This document shows positions 1-9,396 of a DNA stretch of 64,000 bases, one piece after another. Below the pieces are notes generated by a model that was not told the DNA's origin, searched no databases, and was given only the letters and a program-made list of their open reading frames with translations. Each line of letters starts with the position of its first letter. The first letter of the stretch is position 1. A program made the translations under genes and the position numbers. Source of the DNA: Pseudomonas xionganensis (GTDB lineage: Bacteria; Pseudomonadota; Gammaproteobacteria; Pseudomonadales; Pseudomonadaceae); the NCBI RefSeq assembly GCF_009763245.1, contig NZ_WKJZ01000003.1, positions 372,001 through 436,000 of the forward strand. Reading direction: 5' to 3'.

Positions 1-136
1 CGAACAGCCCGTTAAGGCTCTCCTGCAGTTTGCGGAAGGCCTCGTCGAGATCAGGCGGCCCCTGCCGGCCACCGCCTTTGCGGCCGCCCCAAGGATCCTG
101 ATTGTTCGAGTTGCCACCCGGCTCATTCCAAGCCAT
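1..136 (-). CDS. hflK: FtsH protease modulator HflK, N-terminal fragment
   Basis: Only the first 45 codons are in the window; the gene continues past the left edge. The peptide begins MAWNEPGGNSNNQDPWGGRK, a Gly/Asn/Trp-rich N-terminus typical of HflK, which forms a membrane SPFH/band-7 complex with HflC and modulates FtsH. The ATG follows hflX by about 100 bases, and hflX-hflK-hflC is a standard order. The band-7 domain lies outside the window, so the call rests on the N-terminal signature and the context. Confidence 0.88.
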   Translation of the reverse strand, partial: MAWNEPGGNSNNQDPWGGRKGGGRQGPPDLDEAFRKLQESLNGLF

Positions 137-232
137 AGCGCTCTCCATCTGATAAAGCCAAGACGCGCCCACGGCGCATCCGCCAATGCTACAGAATGCA
201 TGCCCGCAGCGGCAAAGCCACTGCCGCAGGCT

Positions 233-1534
233 TTATTGCAAAGTGTGTTGCTCAATAAACTCAGCTGGTTGCAGCCCTTCGCGACTGACCAGACGATTCA
301 ACTCGACCCAGGGCAGCCGCACCGTCAACAGGCTGCTGCCATCCTCGGCATGGCCTTCGCTCTGCACCGCCCCGAGCCCAAAAAACTGCGCGCGCAGACG
401 CCCGAGGGACTGGGGCAGCTGCAGGGTGCCAACAAACAGGTCATCACCCAGCAACTCGGCAATGGCCTGGCGCAATAGCGACAGGCCACGCCCATCACGG
501 GCCGACAGCCAGACCCGCTGCGGCTTGCCATCGGCATCGCGCTGAATCTGCGGTTCCACTCCTTCAAGCAGGTCGAGCTTGTTGTAGACCTCAAGAATCG
601 GCAGCTCATGGGCACCAATCTCGCCCAACACCGCCAGCACCTGCTCGATCTGCTGATCGCGCTCCGGTTCGTGGGCGTCGATCACGTGCAGCAACAAATC
701 GGAATTGCTCGACTCTTCCAGGGTGGCGCGAAAAGCCTCCACCAGCTTGTGCGGCAGATGGCGGATAAAGCCCACGGTATCGGCCAGCACGATCGGCCCC
801 AGGTCATCCAGCTCAAGCCGGCGCAGGGTCGGATCAAGCGTGGCGAACAACTGATCGGCGGCATACACCTCGGAGGTGGTCAGGGCATTAAACAGCGTGG
901 ACTTGCCGGCGTTGGTGTAGCCGACCAGGGACACCGAGGGGATATCGGCACGCTTGCGCCCGCGCCGGGCCTGCTCGCGCTGACTGCGCACCTTCTCCAG
1001 CTTCTGCTTGATCTGGCGAATGCGCACGCGCAACAGACGACGGTCGGTTTCCAGCTGGGTTTCCCCCGGGCCACGCAGACCGATACCGCCCTTCTGCCGC
1101 TCCAAGTGGGTCCAGCCCCGCACCAGGCGCGTGCTCATATGATCGAGCTGAGCCAGCTCGACCTGCAGTTTGCCTTCATGGGTACGGGCGCGCTGGGCGA
1201 AAATATCGAGGATCAGACCAGTGCGATCAAGCACCCGACACTCAAACACCCGCTCAAGATTGCGCTCCTGACTGGGGGTCAGGACATGGTTGAAGATCAC
1301 CAGGTCGGCCTCGCTGGCCTTGACCTGGTCACGCAACTCCTCAACCTTGCCACTGCCAATCAGGTACTTGGCAGTCAGCCGATTGCTCGGCACGCTAAAA
1401 AAGGCCACAGTTTCAGCGCCGGCCGACAGCGCCAGCTCCTGAAACTCCTGCGGATCTTCGCGCGCCTCCGAGTCCTGACCCTCCAGATGCACGAGGACGG
1501 CCCGCTCCCCACCTTCATGGCGCTCGAAGAACAA
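233..1534 (-). CDS. hflX: Ribosome-associated GTPase HflX
   Basis: This is a 433-residue translational GTPase. HflX binds the large subunit and splits or rescues stalled ribosomes. The N-terminal HflX domain contains the glycine-rich GSGKVEEL stretch, followed by a long helical linker. The G domain has the P-loop GYTNAGKST near residue 205 and the switch motif DTVGF near 253. The start is TTG: a strong AGGAGG lies five bases upstream, and the resulting MFFERHEGG matches the Pseudomonas family start. It lies 14 bases after hfq, so translation is probably coupled to the hfq operon. Confidence 0.97.
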   Translation of the reverse strand: MFFERHEGGERAVLVHLEGQDSEAREDPQEFQELALSAGAETVAFFSVPSNRLTAKYLIGSGKVEELRDQVKASEADLVIFNHVLTPSQERNLERVFECRVLDRTGLILDIFAQRARTHEGKLQVELAQLDHMSTRLVRGWTHLERQKGGIGLRGPGETQLETDRRLLRVRIRQIKQKLEKVRSQREQARRGRKRADIPSVSLVGYTNAGKSTLFNALTTSEVYAADQLFATLDPTLRRLELDDLGPIVLADTVGFIRHLPHKLVEAFRATLEESSNSDLLLHVIDAHEPERDQQIEQVLAVLGEIGAHELPILEVYNKLDLLEGVEPQIQRDADGKPQRVWLSARDGRGLSLLRQAIAELLGDDLFVGTLQLPQSLGRLRAQFFGLGAVQSEGHAEDGSSLLTVRLPWVELNRLVSREGLQPAEFIEQHTLQ

Positions 1535-1548
1535 TGCAGCCTCCTAGA

Positions 1549-1809
1549 TCAGGCGTTACCGGGCTCGGCTTCAGCCTGCTCGCCTTCGCTGGCGCTCGGC
1601 AGACGCACCGGACGGCTCGGCACCACGGTGGAAATCGCGTGTTTGTAGACCATCTGGCTGACAGTGTTCTTCAGCAAAATCACGAACTGGTCGAATGACT
1701 CGATCTGGCCCTGCAGCTTGATGCCGTTGACCAGATAGATGGAAACCGGGACGCGTTCCTTACGCAGGGTATTCAGGTAAGGGTCTTGTAGCGAATGCCC
1801 TTTTGACAT
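1549..1809 (-). CDS. hfq: RNA chaperone Hfq
   Basis: This is an 86-residue Sm-like protein that forms a hexamer and pairs small RNAs with mRNAs. In Pseudomonas it also acts with Crc in catabolite repression. The Sm1 motif ([20 protein letters not shown]) and the Sm2 motif ([11 protein letters not shown]) are intact, and the acidic Ala/Glu C-tail is short, as in pseudomonads. The ATG before [12 protein letters not shown] has an AAAGGAG site; an in-frame extension upstream lacks both homology and an RBS. It lies between miaA and hflX, the usual proteobacterial arrangement. Confidence 0.98.
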   Translation of the reverse strand: MSKGHSLQDPYLNTLRKERVPVSIYLVNGIKLQGQIESFDQFVILLKNTVSQMVYKHAISTVVPSRPVRLPSASEGEQAEAEPGNA

Positions 1810-1912
1810 GTGCCGCACTCCTTTAAGGATCAATTTTTCAATAATTTTTAGTAAAACCAGTAAACGGCTAAAGACCGCCCCACCCCAAGGATAGACGGTC
1901 AGCGGCAAGGTC

Positions 1913-2887
1913 TCAGGTCAATATGGAGACCGCTGCCAGGCATTTCAAGGCGCGCGGCAGATTGTCACAGGCCAGACTGTCCAGCCACTGCACATCCTGC
2001 CAGCCGCGCAACCAGGTAAATTGCCGCTTGGCCAGCTGCCGGGTGGCGATAATGCCGCGCTCCTGCATCTGCGCCTTGCTCAGGTTGCCCTCCAGGTAAT
2101 CCCACACCTGGCGATAACCCACAGCTCGTATAGACGGCAACCCCGGATGCAAGTCACTTCGCTGACGCAGGGCTTCGACCTCGTCAATAAAGCCCTGTTC
2201 CAACATTAGCTGAAAGCGCAGGGCAATTCGCTCATGAAGCAGGCTGCGATCTGCCGGCGCTACGGCCAATTGCGCCACAGTATAGGGGAACTGCCCACCC
2301 GCCGCTGCGCCGGCCACAGTATTTTCTGCCTGCTGGCGCTGACGGTGCGCCGTCATGCTCAGGCCACTGACCCGATAGACCTCCAGAGCGCGGATCAGCC
2401 TCTGCGGGTCGTTGGGGTGAATCCGCGCGGCGGACTCAGGATCGACGCAGCGCAATTCGTCATGCAGCGCCTGCCAGCCTTCGGCCTGGGCCCGGGCCTC
2501 CAGTTCGGCACGCACCTGGGCATCGGCACTGGGCATGGCCGCCAGGCCTTCCAGCAACGCCTTGTAATACAACATGGTACCGCCCACCAGCAGCGGAATC
2601 CGGCCGCGGGCCGTGGCCTCGGCCATGGCCGCCAGGGCATCCTGGCGAAACTGCGCAGCCGAATAGCTTTCGGCCGGATCGCAAATGTCGATCAGGGCAT
2701 GGGGAAATTCGGCCAGGGTGGCCTTGTCCGGCTTGGCCGTGCCGATATCCATGCCACGGTAGATCAGCGCCGAGTCGACACTGATCAGCTCACAGGGCAG
2801 AACGCGAGCCAACTCCAGGGCCAGATCGGTCTTGCCGGCGGCGGTAGGCCCCATCAGAAAGATGGCCGGTGGTAGCGGACTGGCCAC
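1913..2887 (-). CDS. miaA: tRNA dimethylallyltransferase MiaA
   Basis: MiaA transfers a dimethylallyl group from DMAPP to N6 of A37 in tRNAs reading UNN codons. The protein has 324 residues, the normal length. The P-loop [11 protein letters not shown] sits at residue 13, followed by the family motif [18 protein letters not shown]. The start is GTG immediately after the mutL stop, giving [20 protein letters not shown]. It is the distal partner of mutL, and the 103-nt gap to hfq carries the hfq leader and RBS. Confidence 0.97.
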   Translation of the reverse strand: MASPLPPAIFLMGPTAAGKTDLALELARVLPCELISVDSALIYRGMDIGTAKPDKATLAEFPHALIDICDPAESYSAAQFRQDALAAMAEATARGRIPLLVGGTMLYYKALLEGLAAMPSADAQVRAELEARAQAEGWQALHDELRCVDPESAARIHPNDPQRLIRALEVYRVSGLSMTAHRQRQQAENTVAGAAAGGQFPYTVAQLAVAPADRSLLHERIALRFQLMLEQGFIDEVEALRQRSDLHPGLPSIRAVGYRQVWDYLEGNLSKAQMQERGIIATRQLAKRQFTWLRGWQDVQWLDSLACDNLPRALKCLAAVSILT

Positions 2888-4765
2888 TCAGCGACCCCGC
2901 AAGAACAGCTTGTCCAGATCGTCCATGCCCAGCTGGGTCCAAGTCGGACGGCCATGGTTGCACTGGCCGCTGCGCTCGGTCTGCTCCATATCGCGCAGCA
3001 GGGCGTTCATTTCCGGCAGGGTCAGGCGCCGATTGGCGCGCACCGCGCCGTGACAGGCCATGGTGCCGAGCAGTTCGTTGAGATGAGCCTGGATGCGGTC
3101 GGTGGTGCCGTACTCCAGCAGATCGGCCAGCACATCCTGCACCAGGCGGGTGGCCTCGGCCTGCTTGAGCAGGGCCGGGATCTGACGGATGGCAAGACTT
3201 TCCTCGCCCAGGCGCTGCAGCTCGAAGCCCAGGCGCTGAAACCACTCGGCGTGCTCCTCAGCGCAATCCGCTTCGCGCTGGCTCACGGCGATGGACTCCG
3301 GCACCAGCAGCGGCTGACCGCGCAAGCCTTCGCTGGCCATGGCGACTTTCAGGCGTTCGTAGGTAATGCGCTCATGGGCCGCATGCATGTCCACCACCAC
3401 CATGCCCTGGGCATTCTCGGCGAGGATATAGACGCCCTTGAGCTGGGCAATGGCATAGCCCAGGGGCGGGATATCGCCCTGGGTTTCCGGCAGTCCGGCG
3501 GGTGCCACAGCCGCCGGCAGCGGGGCAAAATACTCACGGTAGGCGCCGGCCGCCTCTGCTGCCGGCAGGCTCGGCTCGGGACGTGGCGCCTGATAGCCGG
3601 CGCCCGGCGCATGCCAGACCGACGAGCTCGGCGCCGGCTGCAGCAGGCTGGCGGCCAGGCCGATCTCGCCCTGGGGGCCAAACTCGCCAGCGGCCTGACC
3701 GGTTGGACGGACTATTTCAACCGCAGCCGCGGGCGTCGCCAGCTGATCTTCCGGGCGCACCTCGCCCAGGGCGCGATGCAGGGTGCCGTAGAGAAAGTCA
3801 TGCACCATGCGCCCGTCACGGAAACGCACTTCATGCTTGGTCGGGTGGACGTTGACGTCAACTACCGCCGGATCGATCTCCAGAAACAACACAAAGGTCG
3901 GATGACGACCGTTGAACAGCACATCGCGATAGGCCTGGCGCACCGCGTGAGCCACCAGCTTGTCGCGCACCATGCGCCCATTCACATAGAAATACTGCAA
4001 GTCGGCCTGGCTGCGCGAGAAGGTCGGCAAGCCGACCCAGCCCCATAGATGAAGGCCGTTGCGCTCGATATCGATGGGCAGGGCCTGCTCCAGAAAGGCC
4101 GGGCCACAAACCGCCGCCACGCGCCGCGCGCGACTCAGCTCATCGGGGGCCTCATGCAGACCCAGCACGGTCTTGCCGTTATGGCGCAGATGGAAGGCCA
4201 CGTCGAAACGGGCCAGAGCCAGGCGTTTGATCACTTCCTGCAGGTGATCGAATTCGGTTTTCTCGGTCTTGAGAAACTTGCGTCGCGCCGGCGTATTGAA
4301 AAACAGGTCGCGCACCTCCACCGAAGTGCCCACCGGATGCGCCGCCGGCTGCACCCGCGGCTGCATGTCGCGGCCTTCGGTTTCCACCTGCCAGGCCTGC
4401 TCGGCCTCGGCGGTGCGCGAGGTCAGGGTCAGACGCGCCACCGAGCTGATGGAGGCCAGGGCCTCGCCACGAAAGCCCAGGCTCATCACCTGCTCCAAGT
4501 CTTCCAGCTCGCGGATCTTGCTGGTGGCATGGCGGGCCAGGGCCAGGGGCAGGTCGTCGGCGGAGATACCACCGCCATTGTCGCGCACCTTGAGCAGCTT
4601 GATACCGCCCTGCTCGACTTCCACTTCGATACGGCTGGCGCCAGAGTCCAGGCTGTTTTCCAGCAGCTCCTTGATCACCGAAGCAGGCCGCTCGACCACT
4701 TCTCCGGCGGCAATCTGGTTGGCCAGCCGCGGGCTGAGCAGCTGGATACGACTGGGCTGATTCAT
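2888..4765 (-). CDS. mutL: DNA mismatch repair protein MutL
   Basis: This 625-residue protein couples MutS mismatch recognition to strand removal. The N-terminal GHKL ATPase motifs are visible: NSLDSGAS near residue 37, DNGGGI near 62 and GFRGEAL near 93. A variable Pro/Ala linker follows, then the dimerisation domain. Around residue 458 [12 protein letters not shown] fits the DQHA(X)2E(X)4E metal-binding motif of MutL homologues with intrinsic nicking endonuclease. That fits a Pseudomonas, which lacks MutH. Its ATG overlaps the amiB stop as ATGA. Confidence 0.97.
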   Translation of the reverse strand: MNQPSRIQLLSPRLANQIAAGEVVERPASVIKELLENSLDSGASRIEVEVEQGGIKLLKVRDNGGGISADDLPLALARHATSKIRELEDLEQVMSLGFRGEALASISSVARLTLTSRTAEAEQAWQVETEGRDMQPRVQPAAHPVGTSVEVRDLFFNTPARRKFLKTEKTEFDHLQEVIKRLALARFDVAFHLRHNGKTVLGLHEAPDELSRARRVAAVCGPAFLEQALPIDIERNGLHLWGWVGLPTFSRSQADLQYFYVNGRMVRDKLVAHAVRQAYRDVLFNGRHPTFVLFLEIDPAVVDVNVHPTKHEVRFRDGRMVHDFLYGTLHRALGEVRPEDQLATPAAAVEIVRPTGQAAGEFGPQGEIGLAASLLQPAPSSSVWHAPGAGYQAPRPEPSLPAAEAAGAYREYFAPLPAAVAPAGLPETQGDIPPLGYAIAQLKGVYILAENAQGMVVVDMHAAHERITYERLKVAMASEGLRGQPLLVPESIAVSQREADCAEEHAEWFQRLGFELQRLGEESLAIRQIPALLKQAEATRLVQDVLADLLEYGTTDRIQAHLNELLGTMACHGAVRANRRLTLPEMNALLRDMEQTERSGQCNHGRPTWTQLGMDDLDKLFLRGR

Positions 4766-6180
4766 GGCTGGGCCGCCAGGGCGGTGGCGGGGATCTGCAG
4801 CTTCTGGCCGACCTTGATCACATCACTTTTCAGGGTATTGGCACTGCGCAAGGCTGCCAGGCTGATCTGATAGCGCTGGGCAATCAGCGCCAGGCTTTCC
4901 CCGGCACTGACCACATGCTCGCGCGGGCTCAGGGCGATCTTGCCGTTATCGCGCAACCAGGCCACATAGGTGCCCGGCGGCGGGTTTTCATGGAAAAACT
5001 GGCGGATACCGCTGTGAATGGAGCGCGCCAGAGCCTGCTGATGACTGGCAGTGGCCAGCTTGCGCGCTTCCCCGGGGTTGGAGATAAACCCGGTTTCCAC
5101 CAGAATCGACGGAATATCCGGGGATTTGAGCACCATAAAGCCCGCCTGCTCGACCCGCCGCTTATGCAGTGGCGTGACCCGCCCCATATTGCTCAGCACC
5201 TTGTTGCCGACGTTCAGGCTGGATGACAGCGAAGCGGTCATGGACAGATCCAGCAGCACGCCAGCGAGCATCTTGTCCTTGTCGTCCAGGCTGACATTGC
5301 CGGCGCCGCCGATCAGGTCCGACTGGTTTTCCGCATCGGCCAACCAGCGCGCGGTTTCCGAGGTGGCGCCACGATCGGACAGGGCGTAGACCGAAGCGCC
5401 AAAGGCGGCGGCCCGCGGCGCGGCATCGGCATGGATGGAGACGAACAGGTCGGCGCCCTTCTTGCGGGCAATCTCGGTACGCTTGCGCAGCGGAATAAAG
5501 TAATCGCCGGTACGCACCAGTTCGGCGCGAAAGCCCTTCTCGGCATTGATCTGGCGCTGCAATTCCTTGGAGATCGACAGGGTCACGTGCTTCTCGTACT
5601 GGCCCTTGACCGGCGACAGCGCGCCTGGGTCTTCGCCACCGTGACCGGCATCGATGGCGATGACGATAGCGCGCTTGCCATTGGGTACCGGGGTCAGTTT
5701 GGGCGGGGCCTGGGTCGGGGTCACCGGCACCTGGGGGGCCGCGACCACATTGCCAGCAACAGCAGGCGGGGTCGCACCCGGCGCCTGATCGAACAGATCC
5801 ACCACCAGGCGGTGGCCGTACTGCTGATTGGGCGCCAGGGTAAAGCTCTTCGGGCTGACTGCGGCCGACAGATCGATCACCACGCGCAGTTCCTGCTCGC
5901 TGCGCTGGGCCGAACGCATGGCGGTGATAGGGGTATTGCTCAGCGCCAGCTGATCGAGGGAGGTAGACAGTTTGGCGCCATTGACGTCGATCACGATACG
6001 ATCCGGCGCGGTCAGGGTGAACACACTGTGTTGCACCGGGCCAGACAGGTCGAAGACCAGGCGGGTATTGTCTGGGGCGCGCCACAGACGCACTCCGCGC
6101 ACATCCGCGGTCGCCAGGACTTCAGCGGCAAAACTGGCCGCCAGCAGGGCAATCGCGATCAAAGGTGCGCTCAGGCGCAT
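4762..6180 (-). CDS. amiB: N-acetylmuramoyl-L-alanine amidase AmiB/AmiC type with LysM
   Basis: This is a periplasmic zinc amidase that splits septal peptidoglycan during daughter-cell separation. The order is: signal peptide (residues 1-24, [20 protein letters not shown]), an AMIN domain that localises it to the septum, a Pro-rich linker, an Amidase_3 domain, and a C-terminal LysM ([19 protein letters not shown]). Zinc-site motifs are present: [19 protein letters not shown] and ETGFISN. The start at 6180 is preferred because it begins directly with the signal peptide. The neighbours tsaE and mutL match the usual order. Confidence 0.95.
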   Translation of the reverse strand: MRLSAPLIAIALLAASFAAEVLATADVRGVRLWRAPDNTRLVFDLSGPVQHSVFTLTAPDRIVIDVNGAKLSTSLDQLALSNTPITAMRSAQRSEQELRVVIDLSAAVSPKSFTLAPNQQYGHRLVVDLFDQAPGATPPAVAGNVVAAPQVPVTPTQAPPKLTPVPNGKRAIVIAIDAGHGGEDPGALSPVKGQYEKHVTLSISKELQRQINAEKGFRAELVRTGDYFIPLRKRTEIARKKGADLFVSIHADAAPRAAAFGASVYALSDRGATSETARWLADAENQSDLIGGAGNVSLDDKDKMLAGVLLDLSMTASLSSSLNVGNKVLSNMGRVTPLHKRRVEQAGFMVLKSPDIPSILVETGFISNPGEARKLATASHQQALARSIHSGIRQFFHENPPPGTYVAWLRDNGKIALSPREHVVSAGESLALIAQRYQISLAALRSANTLKSDVIKVGQKLQIPATALAAQP

Positions 6181-6202
6181 AGCCAACCCCGTAGTGTCTT
6201 GA

Positions 6203-6670
6203 TCATGCGCTGGCCGCCAGAGTGGCGCACCAGGCATGGCCGCGCTCGCTGTGCGCCTGCAGGCGCAGCGACCGGCCGGCCATTTGCGGGCTTATGGTAA
6301 TGTCCAGGTCGGCCTTTGGCAAAACGCCGGCGCCGCGTTCGGGCCACTCTACCAGGCACAGGGCATCGCCCTGGAAATAATCGCGAATGCCGAGAAACTC
6401 CAGCTCCTCAGGATCGACCAGGCGGTACAGATCGAAGTGGAAGGCGCTCACCTCACCCAACTCGTAAGGTTCGACCAGGGTAAAGGTCGGACTTTTAACC
6501 GCCCCGGCATGGCCCAGCCCGCGAATAATGCCGCGCGACAGGGTGGTCTTGCCGGCGCCCAGGTCGCCATGCAGGTAGATCACCCCCACGCCGCCCGTCG
6601 CCTGGGCAATACGCGCCCCCAGCTCCAGCATGGCTGCCTCATCGGCGGCGAAAAGTTGCACCTCAGACAC
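6203..6670 (-). CDS. tsaE: tRNA threonylcarbamoyladenosine biosynthesis ATPase TsaE
   Basis: TsaE is the small ATPase that works with TsaB and TsaD to make t6A37 in ANN-decoding tRNAs. The product of about 155 residues has a P-loop, [14 protein letters not shown], near residue 34, followed by [17 protein letters not shown] and a DLYRL segment; all are family signatures. The GTG at 6670 ([14 protein letters not shown]) gives the family length and overlaps the end of nnr by eight bases. Longer in-frame starts would run back into nnr and show no homology. Confidence 0.95.
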   Translation of the reverse strand: MSEVQLFAADEAAMLELGARIAQATGGVGVIYLHGDLGAGKTTLSRGIIRGLGHAGAVKSPTFTLVEPYELGEVSAFHFDLYRLVDPEELEFLGIRDYFQGDALCLVEWPERGAGVLPKADLDITISPQMAGRSLRLQAHSERGHAWCATLAASA

Positions 6671-8156
6671 CTGTGTACTCCCCAAGCAATTGTCCAATAA
6701 CCCCGCACAGATCACCCGCAGCAATGCTGCCCTGCTGCGCGGCCAGTCGCTCACCGGCCAGGGCATGCAGGTAAACCCCCTGGCTGGCAGCGTCCAGAGC
6801 CGGCAGGCCCTGGGCCAGCAGCGCACCAATCAAGCCCGCCAGCACATCCCCCAGGCCGGCGCCGGCCATGGCCGGATGACCACGGTCACAGAGCAGCAGC
6901 GCGCCGCCCGGTTCGGCCACCAGGGTGCCGGCGCCTTTCAACACGCAGACGGCCTGATAGCGCTGGGCCAGGGCTCGCGCCGCAGCCGGGCGATCAGTCT
7001 GCACCTGGGCCGCCGTACAACCCAGCAGGCGCGCCGCCTCACCAGGATGGGGCGTAATCAGCGTTCCAGCCGGCAAGGTCACGGCGCCCTCGGCCAGCAG
7101 ATTCAGGGCATCGGCATCCCACACCTGGGGCACCTGAACCAGCGCGGCAGCGGACAACAGACTACGGCCCCAGGCCTGCTGACCCAGCCCTGGGCCGACC
7201 ACCCAGACGCTGGCGCCCTGACCCAGAGCCCGCAGCTGATTGGCCGAGGCCACCCCGGCAGCCATTACCTCCGGCAGGCGAGCCTGGGCCGCCGACAGAT
7301 GCTCGGCGCGGGTGGCCAGGCTGACCAACCCGGCGCCACCGCGCAGGGCACTTCCAGCGGCCAGCAGGCCGGCACCGGCAAAGCCGCGATCACCGGCCAC
7401 CACCAGCACATGGCCAAGCTGGCCCTTGTGTACCGTCGCAGGCCGCGTCGGCAGCCTGGGTACAGTGGCGCCGGCCAGACGCTGGGCGACGCAGGCCTGC
7501 AGCGCCAGCAGATCGGGGTCGGCCCGCAGGTCGTCGAACTGCAACTCGCCTACCCAATCCGGTGCCGCGCCGGTAAACAGGCCCAGCTTGAGGCCGATCA
7601 GGGTCACCGTCAGTTGTACCCGCACCGCCACGCCGAGCACCTGGCCAGTATCGGCACAGAGCCCGGAGGGGATATCAACCGCCAGGACGGGTAAGCCGCT
7701 GGCATTGAGCAGGCGGATGGCCTGGGCATAGGGCTCACGCACTGCGCCCTGCAGGCCGGTGCCAAGCAAGGCATCGAGCACTACGCCCTGCAACACGGAG
7801 CATTCGCTCCAAGGTTGCACCGGCACGCCACAGGCCAGGGCCTCGTCCCGCGCCAGGGCGGCATCGCCCTGCAACTGCGCGGACTCCCCCACCGCGAGCA
7901 CCTGAACCTGCCAACCGGCGCGCTGGGCCAGCGCCGCCACCAGATAACCATCACCGGCGTTATTGCCGCGCCCGGCCAGTACCGTCAGCGCTCCGGCAGC
8001 CGGCCAGCGGCGGCGCAGGGCGCGCCAGATGGCATGGGCGGCGCGGCTCATCAGCTCGAAGCCCGGGGTGCCGGCGGCGATCAGGCGGGCATCCAGTTCG
8101 CGTACCTGGGCGGCACTGTACAGGGCGGTGGGCAGATTGTCTGGCGATTGCGGCAT
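6663..8156 (-). CDS. nnr: Bifunctional NAD(P)H-hydrate repair enzyme (epimerase plus ADP-dependent dehydratase)
   Basis: This is a two-domain metabolite-repair enzyme that epimerises and dehydrates damaged NAD(P)H hydrates. The N-terminal YjeF epimerase half contains [15 protein letters not shown]. The C-terminal ribokinase-like dehydratase half contains [32 protein letters not shown] and the nucleotide-site [16 protein letters not shown]. It has 497 residues from the ATG at 8156 (MPQSPDNLP), which has a CGGAG site; an upstream in-frame start is possible but not conserved. It is the first gene of the leftward superoperon reaching hflK. Confidence 0.95.
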   Translation of the reverse strand: MPQSPDNLPTALYSAAQVRELDARLIAAGTPGFELMSRAAHAIWRALRRRWPAAGALTVLAGRGNNAGDGYLVAALAQRAGWQVQVLAVGESAQLQGDAALARDEALACGVPVQPWSECSVLQGVVLDALLGTGLQGAVREPYAQAIRLLNASGLPVLAVDIPSGLCADTGQVLGVAVRVQLTVTLIGLKLGLFTGAAPDWVGELQFDDLRADPDLLALQACVAQRLAGATVPRLPTRPATVHKGQLGHVLVVAGDRGFAGAGLLAAGSALRGGAGLVSLATRAEHLSAAQARLPEVMAAGVASANQLRALGQGASVWVVGPGLGQQAWGRSLLSAAALVQVPQVWDADALNLLAEGAVTLPAGTLITPHPGEAARLLGCTAAQVQTDRPAAARALAQRYQAVCVLKGAGTLVAEPGGALLLCDRGHPAMAGAGLGDVLAGLIGALLAQGLPALDAASQGVYLHALAGERLAAQQGSIAAGDLCGVIGQLLGEYTGV

Positions 8157-8180
8157 GCGTCGACTCCGATGTCTGGCAGA

Positions 8181-8186
8181 ATTATA
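8181..8186 (-). promoter_or_regulatory. Candidate -10 box for the nnr-tsaE-amiB-mutL operon
   Basis: On the minus strand this reads TATAAT, a perfect sigma-70 -10 hexamer, 25 bases before the nnr start in the 60-bp nnr/queG divergent gap. No good -35 is visible at 16-18 bp spacing, so this is a suggestion only. Confidence 0.4.
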
Positions 8187-8216
8187 CCCACCTCCGCTCC
8201 GGTTACCCGCCTTCAT

Positions 8217-9287
8217 ATGAACAGTACCGCGCTCGATCTTGCCGCCCTCGCCCAGTCAATCAAGGACTGGGGCCGCGAGCTGGGCTTTCAGCAAGTCGGA
8301 ATTGCCGATGTGCGGCTGGGCGAACACGAAGCGCACCTGCAGCGCTGGCTGGAGGCCGGCTACCAGGGCGAGATGGACTATATGGCCGCCCATGGCAACA
8401 AACGCTCCCACCCGGACGAACTGGTACCTGGCACCCTGCGGGTGGTCTCGCTGCGCATGGACTACCTGCCCGGCGACACCCAGATGGCCCAGCGCCTGAG
8501 CCAGCCGGAAAAGGCCTATGTGTCGCGCTATGCCCTGGGCCGCGATTACCACAAGCTGATCCGCAAACGCCTGCAGCAGCTGGCCGAACGTATCAGCGGG
8601 CAGATCGGCCCCTTCGGCTACCGCGCCTTTGTCGACAGCGCCCCGGTGCTGGAAAAAGCCATCGCCGAGCAGGCTGGCCTCGGCTGGATTGGCAAGAACA
8701 CCCTGGTGCTCAACCGCAAGGCCGGCAGCTACTTCTTTCTCGGCGAGCTGTTTGTCGACCTGCCCCTGCCGGTGGATCCGCCCCACGCCAGCGAACACTG
8801 CGGGCGCTGCAGCGCCTGCATGGACATCTGCCCCACCGCCGCCTTTGTCGGCCCCTATGTGCTGGATGCGCGGCGCTGTATCTCCTACCTGACCATTGAG
8901 TTCAAGGGCTCGATCCCCCTTGATCTGCGCGCCCCCATCGGTAACCGGGTGTTCGGTTGCGACGACTGCCAGATCGTCTGCCCTTGGAACCGCTTCGCCA
9001 AGCCCAGCGCCCAGGCCGACTTCCAGCCGCGCCACGGGCTGGACAACGCCGAACTGGCCAGCCTGTTCCTGTGGACAGAAGAGGAATTTCTCAGCCGCAC
9101 CGAGGGCTCGCCGCTGCGCCGCGCCGGCTACGAGCGCTGGCTGCGCAACCTGGCCGTGGGCCTAGGCAATGCGCCCTCGACCATCCCGGTGCTGGAGGCC
9201 CTGGCGGCGCGCCGGGAACACCCCTCCGAGCTGGTGCGCGAGCATGTGGCCTGGGCCCTCGACCAGCATCGCCGGCGCGGCGCCTAA
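8217..9287 (+). CDS. queG: Epoxyqueuosine reductase QueG
   Basis: QueG catalyses the last step of queuosine synthesis, reducing epoxyqueuosine to queuosine in tRNA with a cobalamin cofactor and two [4Fe-4S] clusters. The 356-residue protein has the cluster motifs CGRCSACMDICPTAAF (near residue 197) and CDDCQIVCPWN (near 247). A C-terminal HEAT-like region follows. It starts at ATG 8217 (MNSTALDLAAL) and is divergent from nnr. The enzyme needs B12, which links it loosely to the btuB region in this window. Confidence 0.96.
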   Translation: MNSTALDLAALAQSIKDWGRELGFQQVGIADVRLGEHEAHLQRWLEAGYQGEMDYMAAHGNKRSHPDELVPGTLRVVSLRMDYLPGDTQMAQRLSQPEKAYVSRYALGRDYHKLIRKRLQQLAERISGQIGPFGYRAFVDSAPVLEKAIAEQAGLGWIGKNTLVLNRKAGSYFFLGELFVDLPLPVDPPHASEHCGRCSACMDICPTAAFVGPYVLDARRCISYLTIEFKGSIPLDLRAPIGNRVFGCDDCQIVCPWNRFAKPSAQADFQPRHGLDNAELASLFLWTEEEFLSRTEGSPLRRAGYERWLRNLAVGLGNAPSTIPVLEALAARREHPSELVREHVAWALDQHRRRGA

Positions 9288-9325
9288 GAGTCGCTGACGT
9301 TTGCTCACAAGGCCTGAGACCTCTT

Positions 9326-9391
9326 AGGGTGGATGGCGCTTTATCCATCCACCAACTGCGACGGTGGATGAAAACAGCGTCATCCACCCTA
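9326..9391. repeat. Paired palindromic repeat (GGTGGATG/CATCCACC family)
   Basis: Two hairpins lie in tandem: GGTGGATGG with CCATCCACC (9328-9353) and GGTGGATG with CATCCACC (9363-9388). The outer ends TAGGGTGGATG and CATCCACCCTA are themselves inverted repeats, as in paired REP or BIME units. The element fills the gap between the convergent queG and macroglobulin genes. Related copies are at 34306, 38259 and 38327. Confidence 0.85.
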
Positions 9392-9396
9392 CCCGC

